Below, in pieces: positions 1 to 8,425 of a stretch of DNA of 20,558 bases. The stretch spans positions 1 through 20,558 of the forward strand of contig LUCW03001792.1 in the NCBI GenBank assembly GCA_001586965.3, given 5' to 3'. The notes under the pieces were generated by a model. The model was given only the letters and a program-made list of their open reading frames with translations, was not told the DNA's origin and did not search any database. This DNA is from Sphaeroforma sirkka. Taxonomy: Eukaryota > Opisthokonta > Ichthyosporea > Ichthyophonida. The position numbers and the translations under genes were made by a program. Each line of letters starts with the position of its first letter. Within the stretch, counting starts at the first letter, position 1.

Positions 1-1928
1 TGCGCATAGCAGTACTCGTGCATCGTCAATATACAGTTTCGCTGAAGTCCCAATGTGGTACCCAAAATTTTATTCAGCTGAAGTGTTCCTCTCGTTTTAA
101 TATCATTGATGACGTTTCCTATCTATCTACTTTCCGCATTAAACCAAAATGTACATCTTGACTTCCTAGTACTGTCTTTGATCTTGCAATTACAGATGCT
201 ACTGAACAGCCATAGAGTTTCAGTCCTGCCACGAACGCTACACATTTTGCGATCTTAGTATATTGTTGTTTATAAAGGGTGGGATCTAGGTATAAGATTA
301 TATTACAACGTGCAAAGGTAAACTTTATATTCGTTTTGCGAGTGGCAGCCACCATATAAAACAGGTGCATTGATTCGTTTGCTATAATCTTTCCGGATTA
401 GAAACGGGCTGAACACAGCACAGCTGTATTTTACTACTGGGTTTACTGTCATCGGCGTATTTCCAGCAAATGATGTTTATATTCGTGATCATCTTGCAAA
501 GTAAAACGTATTGCACTTCGAATGTACTCCTGGTCAAACAAATTGTTTCAAATTGTATAGATTATATTGTGTGTTGCGCGTGGATTATGCTGTAGTCCTT
601 TTTGACTTGCTCGGTTTTCATAGATGTCCTTGTTATGGCCTCTCTGAGGAAAATAACTTTGCAAGGAATATGAAATTGGATCCCAATGTGATTAAAACTC
701 ACTATACCATTTATGGATCTGGCCCCGCGATGATAGTATTACAAAATTTATTGTATCATTTCTTTACCTTTGTACATCCGGTTCCGTAACACTAAACCGG
801 CCTGGCAAAGCCCTTTTCGTTTTTGAACTCCAGTAGCAGCATCTGATTTTCAAATATATTCTATTTTAATATTATAGCTATATTGAAGCAGCCGTTGGAA
901 ATTATTAACTTTTGCTTTTCCCAAGCAAAAAACTGGCATATTTACTTGAGGCAGTAAAAGCGTGTCATGTCGATAAGCGGTTGACGTAAACCGACTGTGC
1001 GGCAAATAGAATTTCGAAACCTCATTTAAAATACATATAGGTTGGTAACTCTCAGTGACCTGTTCTTTACGCCCCTCTAGTAAAGTATTGACCCCATATC
1101 AATTAAATTATAAGGACTACACTATGAATATACTTCAGAGTAGGTGAGAGCTATATATTTCAGACAAGATTTTTATGGCAGAAATTTGTTAGAGAATGAA
1201 GTTCTTTCATAGCTTCGTTCTCTTATAGAGTTAAACTGATTTCCCCAGCTGACTGTCGAGAGTAGATTTGAATTCTTTAGAGTTTTTAAGAACTGCGCAA
1301 CCAGAAAAAAATTACGCCTCTCGATGAGTCATGGTTTGAAAGGAAAGTATACCATATATACAATGGCTGGAGAAGTCGAAACATAATAGTATCCAAGTGG
1401 TAAAAGGGATCTGCAGAAGAATTCGCGTACTGGCTTATCCAAGAAGTTGGAACATGTTAGCGTGCTGTGTAAGTAATCAATAGTAAAAATGCTAGTGTAC
1501 TCCAAAGTATGGTGCATTCGAATGAATTTATTTATGATCTCACCCTCAGTTATATACTGATGGTGTTTGTACCCAGTGTTCAACCACTTCAAGGCTTGCC
1601 AGGGTAAAAACCTCATATGATCAAGTAATGAGAAACCCTGTGCAGAAATTGCCTCTTAGCACTCGGATACATTTTCTAGAAATAAAATATATAAACCCTA
1701 AAACACTCAGTCTCTGAGACCAAAGCTCGGCTTCTAGCAATGGTGTCCTGTATTCTATAAATATAATAACCTGAGAAGAAGTCTCAAATTACTCTTACGT
1801 TCTCTCAGGCTGACCTAATTCCATATTGAGGTATTATTTGGAGAACCAAGTCCCAAATTACTCTCGGGCTGGACGACATAAAAAACTTTATTAATCTGTA
1901 TAGAAAACGCCTACTACTGTAGTCTAAC
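1..1928. other. Unassigned AT-rich DNA, no recognised gene
   Basis: No gene is recognised here. Three short open frames exist (119-370 minus, 511-789 plus, 1329-1616 minus; 76-95 residues). None shows a family motif I know, and none matches any part of the retroelement copies elsewhere in the window. Codon use looks no different from the non-coding sequence around them. An imperfect direct repeat (about 1780-1813 and 1840-1873, both with a core reading CAAATTACTCT) is the only local structure I noticed. It may be host intergenic DNA or an older, unrelated element. Confidence 0.5.
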
Positions 1929-2118
1929 AAAGGTAACATGTGTAAGCCTTCAGGGTGCACCTTTAAACTGGTGTATACTTGCCTTCTTCAAGTAAAGGAA
2001 AAAGCATTTCCTATGCGTTCCTTATATATTTGTAACTTGATGGAATGCAGCTTTTTAAGCTCACCTTTTTGAAAGAATGAATTCTTCCATTTTATGTAGT
2101 ATTCCTCGCTTATCTTTG
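1929..2118 (-). pseudogene. Reverse transcriptase fragment (decayed copy)
   Basis: This stretch aligns base by base, with many small insertions, to about 7402-7578 of the better-preserved minus-strand pol. It covers the RT segment that contains the GAPEGLHMLP region and the KIDLKAAFHQ motif in other copies. Extra bases in homopolymers (GGG for GG, TTTTT for TTTT) break the frame repeatedly, so no protein could be made. It continues at 2899 after an interruption of about 780 bp. Together the two pieces form a minus-strand RT remnant distinct from the long element that starts at 3345. Confidence 0.8.
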
Positions 2119-2898
2119 CATGTAGATATTGGTCTCATAAGGCGGTATAAACATCTTAGAGCTACTAAACGTAATAAAAAAAATCTTAGAGTCTTCTTTT
2201 TTAATAAGTTTTTTTAAGTATACATGAATTTTAGTCTGGTAATAAAGTTAGGTATAATTTCATAGAAATCAGCAATACTCTGGGGATTGTAAGGCTGAGA
2301 CATTGCCTATATATCATCCTCCCAGTACTGATTTTCGCCGAAGGATTTTATTTATGTTTTCGTTATCGTTATCGTCGAAACTAGTATTACATTTGTTTCG
2401 TCGCATGAATTACTAAAACTAGTGAAAATTTCATTTTAACAAAAAAGAAAAAAAGAAAAAAAAAGTCTTGATGTCCTTAGTTATTGTCTTTAACCAATAA
2501 CTGGGCCACTTATCAAGAATTATCGACTTGCCATCATCAGACTGGCACATCTGATTGGTTTGAGGGAGGTCAAACTAGGTAACCATTAAGGGTCTCTTAG
2601 AACCTGGTTATGTTCGGTTGAGCCATCTGCACAATGAAGTATTCAGATGTATATTTTGGAGTGTTTATCTAGGTCTCTTAATAGACCTACTCCAAATCAT
2701 ACTCTTGGCCTTGTTCACAGTCCCTTTAATGAGTCGGGGCCAAAATATCTGATTTGTAAAATGGAAAAGGTACTTGTAAATAGAACCGTTAAAACCATTT
2801 TAATACATCGTGCTTTTAATAGTATGTTTATAATTTACGTACCGTTTAAGAGTACGTTTATCAACATAAGAGTCTAATGTGGAGGCCCTGGCTATTAC
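2119..2898. other. About 780-bp insert splitting an RT remnant
   Basis: The RT alignment stops at 2118 and resumes at 2899 at the adjacent position in RT, so this is DNA inserted into (or misjoined within) the copy. It holds an A-rich tract near 2445-2465, a short CGTTAT repeat near 2361-2375, a hairpin at 2655-2696 and one 76-residue open frame (2647-2877 plus) without recognisable motifs. I see no clear target duplication or terminal repeats at its ends, so I cannot assign it to a transposon class. Confidence 0.55.
2655..2696. repeat. Bulged hairpin
   Basis: TTTGGAGT at 2655-2662 pairs with ACTCCAAA at 2689-2696, and AGGTCT at 2671-2676 pairs with AGACCT at 2683-2688 around a six-base loop. 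An eight-base bulge lies on the left arm. It sits inside the insert that splits the RT remnant; its role is unknown. Confidence 0.6.
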
Positions 2899-3342
2899 AG
2901 GTAAAGGAAAACTATATCTTTGAAATTAATTTTTGTTGATTCACGACAGGTCTAGCACCATCTTGTTTGTTTTAAATAGAACGTTCCATAAGCCTGGGGG
3001 GTTGCACCATTAATTGATTTCAATAGACCAAGTTTTTAAGAATCTTCTGAATTTGGGTTTTGACAACGTTTTTTTGTCTCCAATACGTAGTTATGTGAAG
3101 GAGACTTTAACTTAGAGAAGTCGACGTTTTTAAGTCCAGCTTAACGCCGTTAGAGAACTTAAACATACACCAGTCAGTTATTGCAAACTTTCTGTTTTTT
3201 GTATACTTAAGTCCATAATTAGCATCGGTAAAGTGCGGAATCATATTCTTTGCGACCTTCCGGAGGTTTAATTTTTGTTTCTTTATTTGGCGCTAGTACA
3301 TTTGCAAAGTAGTTATACCTAAACTGAGAAGATCAGCAATAC
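2899..3342 (-). pseudogene. Protease/RT N-terminal fragment (decayed copy)
   Basis: This aligns to about 7577-8085 of the longer minus-strand pol. It covers the end of the protease region (GMTDLL, then LGITL) and the RT N-terminus up to the VVLDLS segment. It is the upstream half of the fragment at 1929-2118. Homopolymer T runs are expanded relative to every other copy in the window, and there are substitutions and small losses, so the frame is destroyed. At its high-coordinate end it abuts a truncated LTR at about 3345, inside the same protease-RT junction where a solo LTR has inserted in the plus-strand copy at 16088. Confidence 0.8.
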
Positions 3343-3344
3343 CA

Positions 3345-3903
3345 ACAGTTAGGATTTAGCAGTGGTAGTTTTGTGTAAGAATGATCATGTGGACCTTCCT
3401 TCTGCCTCTTGTTAAGAGCCCAAATATCCTCGATCACACAGGGCGTACCTCTAGCTGTTCTTTATTGAATAATTTTCACTAGAAGTACTAAAATGTTCAA
3501 GACCACTTGCCTAATTTGTAAATAGACATAATAACGTAAGTCACGTTAATACATTAGCTGATATAAATAAAGTTCCATCTGAAGAAAAAGTTAAAAAAAA
3601 GAAAAAAGACTTATTGGATTTTGGAGATTGGGAGGAGGAATCAAAATCTATAAGTAGTAGTTCGAGATTATAAAATTTAGTTTATAATATCCTACATCTA
3701 CTAATGTCTCAAATAGGTCCAAGATCAGATGAGAGTCATACCAAATACTCAGGCTATTGGAGCCATCACCTTTTGAATTTAGAACACTTTGGAAATATTG
3801 GAAAAAAGAGTTTGTACTCACAAATTATTTAAAATACAAATAAAACCAATGTATTATCTCAATTGATCTTGATATTTTAGACTGACCGGAGGCCTGTAAT
3901 TAT
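3345..3903 (-). repeat. Truncated LTR, 3' LTR of the minus-strand element
   Basis: This matches the LTR at 10544-11146 in the same orientation from the CAGTTAGGATTT segment to the GACCGGAGGCC segment. About 55-60 bp are missing from the low-coordinate end, including the outer TGTA terminus in window orientation, and the last bases at the high-coordinate end have diverged. It carries the shared palindromes (TAACGT/ACGTTA and the ATTATAAA type) and the A-rich tract. Orientation and position make it the 3' LTR of the minus-strand element whose 5' LTR is at 10544-11146. Confidence 0.85.
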
Positions 3904-5440
3904 ATAGCACACTCGTTCCATTATTGTTTGTACTAATTTAAGAGATACGATTTCATTCAGCCCCAGTATCTAAACCAAAGTAAAAAAACGGTTTCGTTAA
4001 GTCTATTATCGAGTCATTTGTGTCATATGTACGAGTTCAAGACCTTATGTAAAAATCTATTATGCTGTTTAGTATTTGAGTAAGTACTCAACCATCGATG
4101 TACGAGCGCCCAAGTTTATTATTTGGTAGTGTAGCAGCCAAAGCCTGTTCTTCTTAGTAGTAAGTAAACTTGCAACAATTTTCTGATGTAGGTCTGCGTA
4201 CTTTAAGTTTAAGAGGGTAAAGGTGTTGTCAGTAAGTATTCGTGATCATACATCATAGAAGTAGTCTGCATGTAAGAATTTTCGTTGAGTGTATCGGACG
4301 TGGCTTAGTCAACCAGCTCAATGATGGCCTACGCCATGGAACAGATAAGGAAGAACCAAGTAGTTGGTGCATCGTTTTAAAGTAGCGCTTGATCTGATTG
4401 AGAATTTAAGTCTGTGTTACATGATCCAAGTCAGATTCAAGAAAGTGAAGAACTTCGGAGCTATCCCATGTCAAATAGCATCGTGAGGTGACTCTAAACT
4501 GTCCCATCAGCTTATGATTTGAAACAGCCAAGAGCGAATGTTAAGTGTTCTGCTCTTCGGATAAACGGTTAGGTGTTGAGAATCTACGAATACTTGTGAC
4601 GAATGCAACTTGTACATCGGACAGAATCCAACTCCTTCTATGCCAGAGTAGGAAATAAGTAAGGGATACATGTCTTAGTGACTAGATGTTCTTATACGTT
4701 GGCGCTAGATTTATAATGTTAACGTAATCGCCAGCTCACGAACGAATGAGAGTCATCAGTGATTAGAAAGATTCCAAGATTGTCTTACGCTTGTTGGACC
4801 ATAGATGTTATTCAGTAAAGTTCCCAGCTAGATCGATAACGACGCTTCTGAAGAACATGCTGTCTTCAGTCAACGTAATTGTATTCTTGAGTGACTTTCA
4901 ACTTTAGCCACTGTTGTGCGTTTTTCGGGCGCAGCTTTTATCAAAGCGTTTGTAAAGTAGACGCCAAAGAAATAGTGAAACAGGGGATTCTTTGACGTTG
5001 CATATGGTGATTCATGCAGCCACGGGGGTAGCGTCTGAACCCATTTTGTATCATAAGGACCACATAACCTCTATAGTCGTCTCCAGTGCGGTACGCAAGA
5101 GTGTTCCAGTTTCTATGATTCATGCATTTGCATTTGAGTCGCGTGAACTCAGGCTTTGTATGGAACAGCCACGGATCAATTTCTAGTGCGGTAAGCAAGA
5201 GCTTGAAGTATCTAAGTTGCTCATTAATGCCACCATTACATGTGAGGGTACAAAACCCACGCGTATCAAATGTTATCAGATACATCAAAGTGCTCCATTA
5301 CGTCGGTACAACCGAAGTCATTAGTAATTGACGTGATAGCATGAAGCTCATTAAAGACGATAGCACAATCGCTGCCACGTTTGTGTTGTATTGTTAAATT
5401 CCAAGCAGTGGATAATAGCACCGAATAAAGCCTGAACATT
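3904..5440 (-). pseudogene. Scrambled integrase and C-terminal region of pol
   Basis: Short blocks match, on the minus strand, the plus-strand integrase/C-terminal region at about 11650-12960. For example, 4030-4180 corresponds to the extreme C-terminus, 4700-4732 to the segment encoding VGDYVNI, and 4910-5330 to the integrase core. Between blocks are unrelated bases, and some blocks occur twice. The segment around the TACCGCACTAG sequence is present at both 5082-5105 and 5185-5205. The GCTATCACGTC...AATGACTTCGG stretch is doubled at about 5310-5370. No usable reading frame remains; a 115-residue minus frame (4941-5288) mixes integrase words with foreign ones. It is either a rearranged remnant or a faulty consensus of several copies. 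Confidence 0.65.
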
Positions 5441-5975
5441 ACATAAGGAAATGACAGATATACATCGCCAGTATGCTTGATCGCGGGAGTTTAACCAAAT
5501 CGACTATGACTCTGGCGCATCGGTTGGTCTTCTGTCACACTTTTAGGGGTGCCCAACCGTATCGCTTTGATCTGGTTCTTTTCACAATCAGTACAGCGTC
5601 GGTATACTTCACGTATGGTTTCTTTCAGCGCCGGGTGATCAAGCCCTGCACGAATAGCCATTTTATAAGTATGCTCATGCTGCTCGATGCGTTAAATTAT
5701 GTATAATTTAACTCTACTTTCGAGCCCTCTAAGTCAGTCAGATTCTGCGTAACGCTGGCTGGATGAACCATAGTCCTGGAAAGGGCAACCTCAGTATCAG
5801 GAGGGGTAGACTCCTGAGATACATAATTTTCAGTTGTTTCTGCAACTCCTGGCTGTTCTTAAGCAGCGCTTTAAGTAGTTGAGTGCGAGCTTCAGGTTCT
5901 CTTAGAGTTTTGAGTCTTGATCCATGGCCTTAGCTAGTTCCATGTTTTTACGATCTAATGCCGTTTCAATCGGCA
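5441..5975 (-). pseudogene. Pol linker and integrase zinc-binding region, frameshifted
   Basis: On the minus strand this corresponds to plus-strand 18730-19330 and 11147-11630. It carries a charged linker, the MVHPASVTQNL segment, a histidine-rich zinc-binding region, then the start of the catalytic core (VIVDLVKLP). Several one- to three-base losses relative to the other copies break the frame, so no long frame survives. The first catalytic Asp segment is still readable near 5500. Neighbours are the methyltransferase-like block upstream and the scrambled core downstream. An opposite-strand open frame at 5473-5706 is only the shadow of this sequence. Confidence 0.75.
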
Positions 5976-6662
5976 TTACTCGACTGCAATCTTGTTGGGT
6001 GCATGTGTTGTACGAGTCTTGAGCTTTTGTTCAAACTCTTTAGACTCCTCTAGTTTAGCTAAGAATTCGGTTGAGGGTTTCCACTTAGTGGTACCTGCAG
6101 GACCGATGCGACAAACAATGGTGTGTTTCCAAGGCGTCTTCTTAATAGAATAGGATCCCTGATACAAGAACGTGTCGGTTTCACGGTCGACATAAATAGG
6201 TTCGTCTTGAATCATATTAATTAAATCACGTATCCATGGGTCGGAGTTACGTAAGGGACAACACAGCGTAATGGTAGATTTAGTAATATTAACATAATTT
6301 AACAACTGTGCGATAAGTTGACAAGGTGGGTTAGCCCACGCATTATGCTTTGATAAGTCAAGCTGAAATGCATCACCTTTAGGATGAGTCAACGACCTAT
6401 ATTCAGAAACCTGTTTGTTATGTTCTGCGGCGAACATATCAACAGTAAATGGACCCCATCGTGATTGAGCGAGGTTAAACCATTTCTTATTTAGCATCCA
6501 ATCGGTTGCTAATAACTCTTTGACTGTTTTCTGGTAGTCGGGCACAAGTCGAGAGAGCATGTCAGGAAGATGGTTATGTATTCCTGGAATGTGTGTTATA
6601 TTAAAAGCGAACTTGGCAATAATGTCATGCCAGCGGCTCACCAACTGTGAATCAGGGTTCAT
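5976..6662 (-). CDS. Pol segment: end of RNase H plus methyltransferase-like domain
   Basis: This is a 228-residue open stretch of pol. Residues 24-38 (HIPGIHNHLPDMLSR) match the conserved end of Gypsy RNase H modules, where the pattern is H-x-P-G...N...A/P-D-x-L-S-R. Residues about 60-150 then form a block not usual in Gypsy pol. Its parts are WGPFTVDMFA (69-78), DAFQLDLS (97-104), WANPPC (109-114) and PLRNSDPW (136-143). From memory this follows the VDxFA...DAF...NPPF/W...PxWPxxPW pattern of the Dam-like methyltransferase region of DIRS-type elements, with NPPx as the putative catalytic motif IV. In this copy the fourth residue is Cys; the plus-strand copy has NPPW. The frame is lost on both sides by single-base changes, so this is a fragment of a polyprotein. 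Confidence 0.8.
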   Translation of the reverse strand: MNPDSQLVSRWHDIIAKFAFNITHIPGIHNHLPDMLSRLVPDYQKTVKELLATDWMLNKKWFNLAQSRWGPFTVDMFAAEHNKQVSEYRSLTHPKGDAFQLDLSKHNAWANPPCQLIAQLLNYVNITKSTITLCCPLRNSDPWIRDLINMIQDEPIYVDRETDTFLYQGSYSIKKTPWKHTIVCRIGPAGTTKWKPSTEFLAKLEESKEFEQKLKTRTTHAPNKIAVE

Positions 6663-6894
6663 ATCTTTTAAGTATGTTAAAGACTTTGATCACAGGCGAC
6701 AGTAAAGTAACTTCCATAAAGGTAGTCTTTAAACTGTCTTAGCGCAGTAACTATAGCAAGGAGCTCTTGTTTAACGGTAGGGTAATTCCGTTGACTCTTA
6801 TTATAACTCTTGCTAAAGAATTGTATGTAGCGCGGTTTACCATTTATCGTTTGGTAAAGCACTCCACCTACCGCTCGATCTGAAGCGTCGGTTG
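6663..6894 (-). pseudogene. RNase H domain of pol, frameshifted at both ends
   Basis: RNase H degrades the RNA strand of the RNA/DNA hybrid during cDNA synthesis. The first catalytic Asp lies in TDASDRAVGG (6878-6889 encodes DASD), just outside the open frame at 6677-6862. Inside the frame are GKPRYIQFFSK, KQELLAIVTALRQFKDYL with the second catalytic acid (Glu), and the third acid in the ACDQ segment. A one-base loss near 6895 disconnects it from the RT side, and another near 6680 (AAAGTCT where the plus copy has AAAAGTCT) disconnects it from the downstream block. The catalytic residues themselves are intact in this copy, unlike in the plus-strand copy. Confidence 0.85.
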
Positions 6895-7525
6895 TTACTT
6901 GAATGGGACACCATCCACAGGGTACTGCATGATGGGTGCGTCCATTACTTTACTTTTGACTAGTTTAAATGCATCATCACATTCTTTAGTCCAAAGCTTT
7001 CCCAAAGGTCCTTTGTGCAGCCGTAGGTGACTGAAAGGTTTTAAGTAATGAGAAAGATGCGGTACCGAATCCGAGAAGAAGTTAACAAACCCACACACAG
7101 AGTTCACATCTCTTCCAGTAATTGGTGTTGATAAATCCAACAGAAACTGTTTCTTGCCAGGATCAATTTCTACCCCTGCTGCAGATACTTTGTAGCCAAG
7201 TAAGTGTATAGTATCTTTAGCAAAAGAACACTTGTCTTCGTTAATCTTAAGTTTAGCATGATTAAGTCGCTTTAAGACTTCTTTAACGAGTTTAGCATGT
7301 TCATGTGTGCTGTCTTTGTAAAGATAACTATATCATCTAAATAGACTGATACGTTATACGACAGGTCCGCAAATAGTTCCATCATAACTTGTTGGAAGAA
7401 AGAAGGTAACATGTGTAAGCCTTCAGGTGCACCTTTAAACTGGTACTTCTTACCTTGCCAAGTAAAGGAAAAGTATTTCCTATGAGGCTCATATATCTGT
7501 AGTTGATGGAATGCAGCTTTTAAGT
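6895..7525 (-). pseudogene. Reverse transcriptase palm, thumb and connection, frameshifted
   Basis: This carries the catalytic core of RT. The active-site motif YLDD is encoded at 7332-7343, followed by IVIFTK and then KINEDKCSF and LLGYKVS, the standard Gypsy RT segments. The 81-residue open frame at 6895-7140 (TPITGRDVNSVCGFVNFF...LGKLWTKECDDAF) is the RT thumb/connection leading into RNase H. Frame breaks include a two-base insertion in the AAGACAGCACACATGAA region near 7310 and a one-base loss where it meets 7526. It belongs to the same polyprotein as 7526-8410 and 6663-6894. Confidence 0.85.
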
Positions 7526-8410
7526 CTATCTTGGAAAAGATAGTCGCACCTCCATTTTGCGTAGTATCTCGCTTATCTTAGGTAAGGGAAAACTATGTTG
7601 TGGAATTAGTTTGTTGATTGGCGACAGGTCTAGTACTACTCTTGTTTTACTAAACGTTCCATCAGATTTATATTGATCGACCGCTAAGAGAGCTAAGTTA
7701 ACTGGGGTTGCATCATAATTGATTTCAATTAGACCCTGTTTTAACCAATCTTCGATTTGGGTTTTGACAACGTCTTTGTGTCTCCAACTCACGTAGTTAT
7801 GTGAAGGACACTTTAACTTAGAGAAGTCGACGTTTGTTAAGTCAAGTCTAACGTACCCATTAGAGAACTTAAACATACACCAGTCAGTTATTGCAATCTT
7901 CCTGTTTTGTATAATTAAGTCCATAATTATATCGGTGAAGTGCGGAATCATATCCTTTGCTTCACCTTCCGGAGGTTTAGGTATCTTTAACATATTATCA
8001 TCTGACTGATCTTTATTCGGGTCCAGCCCATTAGGCAGACCAGTGAGTGTTATACCTAAACTGAGAAGATCAGTCATACCTATAATTAAATCGTATTTCT
8101 GAGACATGTCAGTAACGATTAGGTGAGTCTTCACTTCTCTTCTATCTGACAGCATTATGTGTGCATAGTCAATGGCTTGTTCGCAAGTAGTAACTTTGCC
8201 ATTTCCCAAGATTAAATCAGTTGTTTCGTTATGGACAGCCATATCTGTAGCGTAGGCTACTCGGCATGAGATAGCAGAGACTTCAGCCCCTGGATCAAAT
8301 AGTGCCATAACTTTTTCTCCATTTACGAAAACTGTTTGAAAGATACGTTCATCTCCTTTGGTATAGATTTTATTGAACATTTTCTCATAATCTTGCTCTA
8401 GTGCGCACAT
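7526..8410 (-). CDS. Pol N-terminal part: retropepsin-like protease and RT fingers
   Basis: This 294-residue open frame starts at an ATG nine bases after the gag TGA, in the gag frame. Residues about 20-110 look like a retropepsin-type aspartic protease. ALFDPGAEVSAISCR holds the presumed active-site Asp (codons at 8285-8296), and DLIIGMTDLL matches the I-L/I-G-M-D-x-L end of the fold. The usual Asp-Thr/Ser-Gly-Ala is Asp-Pro-Gly-Ala here. A linker follows, then the RT N-terminus: DWLKQGLIE, then TRVVLDLSPINKLIP with the first RT catalytic Asp expected at VLD, and PLPKISEIL. The frame ends in KMEVRLSFPR because one G is missing from a GGG run that the plus-strand copy keeps (17200 region). 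The Pol protein is therefore truncated before the YLDD motif. Confidence 0.85.
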   Translation of the reverse strand: MCALEQDYEKMFNKIYTKGDERIFQTVFVNGEKVMALFDPGAEVSAISCRVAYATDMAVHNETTDLILGNGKVTTCEQAIDYAHIMLSDRREVKTHLIVTDMSQKYDLIIGMTDLLSLGITLTGLPNGLDPNKDQSDDNMLKIPKPPEGEAKDMIPHFTDIIMDLIIQNRKIAITDWCMFKFSNGYVRLDLTNVDFSKLKCPSHNYVSWRHKDVVKTQIEDWLKQGLIEINYDATPVNLALLAVDQYKSDGTFSKTRVVLDLSPINKLIPQHSFPLPKISEILRKMEVRLSFPR

Positions 8411-8425
8411 ATGGTACTGTCAGTG
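8399..8425 (-). promoter_or_regulatory. In-frame gag TGA / pol start junction
   Basis: Read on the minus strand, gag ends AAG CAC TGA. Then come CAG TAC CAT and ATG TGC GCA, all in one frame, so only a TGA divides gag from pol. The plus-strand copy keeps the same arrangement (AAG CAC TGA CAG TTT CCT ATG TGT) at about 15318-15342. A stop followed by CAG is reminiscent of the stop-CAR-YYA readthrough context. The ATG nine bases downstream would also allow reinitiation. Confidence 0.7.

Noticed and set aside
119..1616. Three short open frames in the left end as host genes
   Set aside because: They are short, have no recognised motifs, and nothing around them suggests promoters, introns or conserved coding pattern.
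2361..2465. CGTTAT repeat and A-rich tract as a CRISPR array or telomere-like repeat
   Set aside because: Only two to three short units occur, with no spacers and no further copies.
5473..5706. Plus-strand frame that resembles the minus-strand frame at 11443-11634
   Set aside because: The shared protein arises only because both lie antisense to the same integrase region in two copies; it is not an independent gene.
5976..6662. DIRS element with tyrosine recombinase, suggested by the methyltransferase-like domain
   Set aside because: The copies have TGTA/TACA LTRs, a target duplication and a DD35E integrase; no tyrosine-recombinase motif was seen.
8408..8422. TGA read as Trp (alternative genetic code)
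   Set aside because: Trp positions in gag and pol use TGG, and another in-frame TGA (near 13861) replaces an Arg codon of the sibling copy, so TGA fits a stop here.
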